Assembly (NCBI RefSeq): GCF_051014445.1
Contig: NC_135136.1
Coordinates: 18,432,001-18,496,000, forward strand
Origin: Colletes latitarsis
Taxonomy: Eukaryota; Arthropoda; Insecta; Hymenoptera; Colletidae
Direction of reading: 5' to 3'
DNA: 64,000 bases
Shown here: positions 63,165-64,000 of the stretch, piece by piece
Numbering within the stretch: position 1 is the first letter of the stretch
How the letters are laid out: every line of letters begins with the position of its first letter
Translations under genes and position numbers: made by a program
Notes under the pieces: generated by a model
Told to the model about the DNA's origin: nothing
The model's database searches: none
What the model saw: the letters and a program-made list of their open reading frames with translations, nothing else

Positions 63165-64000
63165 GGACTGTCTCAGTGTGGTACCACATTACTACCTGAT
63201 CCAATCCAGAAAAAGCCCAGAATCTGGCCATGAATTATGAGAAATATGCGAAAGTACGAGCCTGATGAGAGCAAATCCCAGGCCTAACCTAGACATAACA
63301 TGCGTTATCCTCTAAAATATTGATAGAAACCAGGTTAAATGGACTGTCTCAGTGTGGCACCACATTACTACAGAATCCAAACTAGAAAAAGCCCAGAATC
63401 TGGCCATCAAGTATGAGAAACATGCGAAACTACGAGCCTGATGAGAGCAAATCCCAGACCTACCCCAGACCTAAAATTCGTTATCCTCTAAAATATTGAT
63501 AGAAACCAGGTTAAATGGACTGTCTCAGAGTGGCACCACATTACTACAGAATCCAAACTAGAAAAAGCCCAGAATCTGGCCATCAAGTATGAGAAATATG
63601 CGAAAGTACGAGCCTGATGAGAGCAAATCCCAGACCTACCCCAGACCTAACATGCGTTATCCTCTAAAATATTGATCGAAACCAGGTTTAATGGACTGTT
63701 TCAGTGTGGTACCACATTACTACCTGATCCAATCCAGAAAAAGCCCAGGATCTGTTCAACAAGTATGTGAAGAACGCGGAAATATGACCCTGAAGAGGGC
63801 AAATCCCGGGCCTAACCTAGACCTAACATGCGTTATCCTCAAATATATTGATCGAAACCAGGCTTAATGGACTGTTTCAGTGTGCTACCACATTACTACG
63901 TGATCCAGACCAGAAAAAACCCAGAATCTGTTCAACATGTATGCGGAAAATGCGAAAGTATGTGTCTGATGAGGGCAAATCCCAGGCCTAACCTAGACAG
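63165..64000 (-). repeat. Shared block, member 2 of a pair 7226 bp apart, running off the window
   Basis: It matches 55939-56774 up to the last base of the window. The pair brackets the 9-monomer HOR, so a unit of about 7.2 kb may repeat beyond the window. Differences include CACATTCG-type drift (CATGCGAAACTACG here against TATGCGAAAGTACG) and CTGAAGAGGGC against CTGATGAGGGC. Confidence 0.84.

Larger units (their letters stand above)
45011..64000 (-). repeat. Same satellite in reverse orientation, right arm, about 108 monomers
   Basis: From 45011 onward the monomer reads as reverse complement: GTGGTACCACATTACTACG, then GTGATCC, CAGAAAAA, CCCAGGATCTG, GCGAAAGTATGAG, CAAATCCCAGACC, CTAACATGCGTTATCC and AAACCAGGTTTAAT. 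The period stays about 176-177 bp to the end of the window. The array runs off the window edge, so its true length is unknown. The satellite peptide seen on the minus strand of the left arm appears on the plus strand here, which independently shows the flip. No gene, transposon or RNA gene interrupts it. Confidence 0.98.

Noticed and set aside
1..64000. CRISPR-like array (regular repeat with variable parts)
   Set aside because: The period is 176 bp with similarity along the whole unit. There are no 25-40 bp repeats with unrelated spacers, and no cas genes.
1..64000. CENP-B box (TTCG....A..CGGG pattern)
   Set aside because: TTCG occurs as TTTCGATCAAT and CTTTCGCAT, but I saw no CGGG at the required distance in the monomers read. 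A full pattern scan would settle it.

Overview
The whole window is satellite DNA. I see no protein-coding gene, RNA gene, transposon, CRISPR array, tRNA, rRNA or replication origin. One tandem monomer of about 176 bp (range seen 166-181; a consensus read by hand has 74 G+C in 176, about 42%) fills all 64 kb, in roughly 360 copies. This implies a eukaryote and a centromeric, pericentromeric or other heterochromatic block from a long-read assembly. The taxon cannot be named from the sequence. Each monomer carries a KpnI-centred palindrome (GTGGTACCAC core), an AT-rich stretch, a GGATAACGCATG box, a doubled 11-mer (GTTAGGTCTAG/GTTAGGTCTGG), a well-kept CTCATACTTTCGC box, a variable zone and a T-rich tail. 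I saw no CENP-B box, and no pure telomeric array.

Layout. Positions 1-45010 read in one direction (called +). At 45010/45011 the array flips, and 45011-64000 is the same satellite in reverse complement. The left arm holds: a 13-monomer higher-order repeat (HOR) of exactly 2288 bp (1-6049, 2.6 copies); a mosaic of loosely related monomers, many paired as an A/B dimer (6050-14265); a 12-monomer unit of 2115 bp and its 1938-bp deletion derivative (14266-18318); a 3.2-kb block found again 8285 bp downstream (17800-21000 and 26085-29285); a 1763-bp tandem duplication (21940-25412); and four copies of a 21-monomer HOR of 3701 bp, the last carrying three extra monomers (28065-43397). Degenerate monomers of a separate subfamily run from 43875 up to the inversion.

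The right arm starts with poorly homogenised monomers (45011-48291). It then shows two copies of a 16-monomer HOR of about 2824 bp (48292-53940), a 530-bp triplet duplication (54541-55600), two shared blocks 7226 bp apart (55939-56774 and 63165-64000), and a 9-monomer HOR of 1587 bp in three copies, the middle one missing two monomers (57857-62264).

The short open reading frames seen throughout (mostly 60-85 codons, minus strand on the left, mostly plus strand on the right) are translations of the satellite. The basic 63-codon ORF is one repeat period plus 16 bases. It closes at the next copy of the same box it opened in, because 176 is not a multiple of three. None is annotated as a gene. 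The interest of the window lies in array architecture: nested HORs, multi-monomer deletions, gene-conversion patches and the orientation switch set inside decayed monomers. I found no undescribed gene system.
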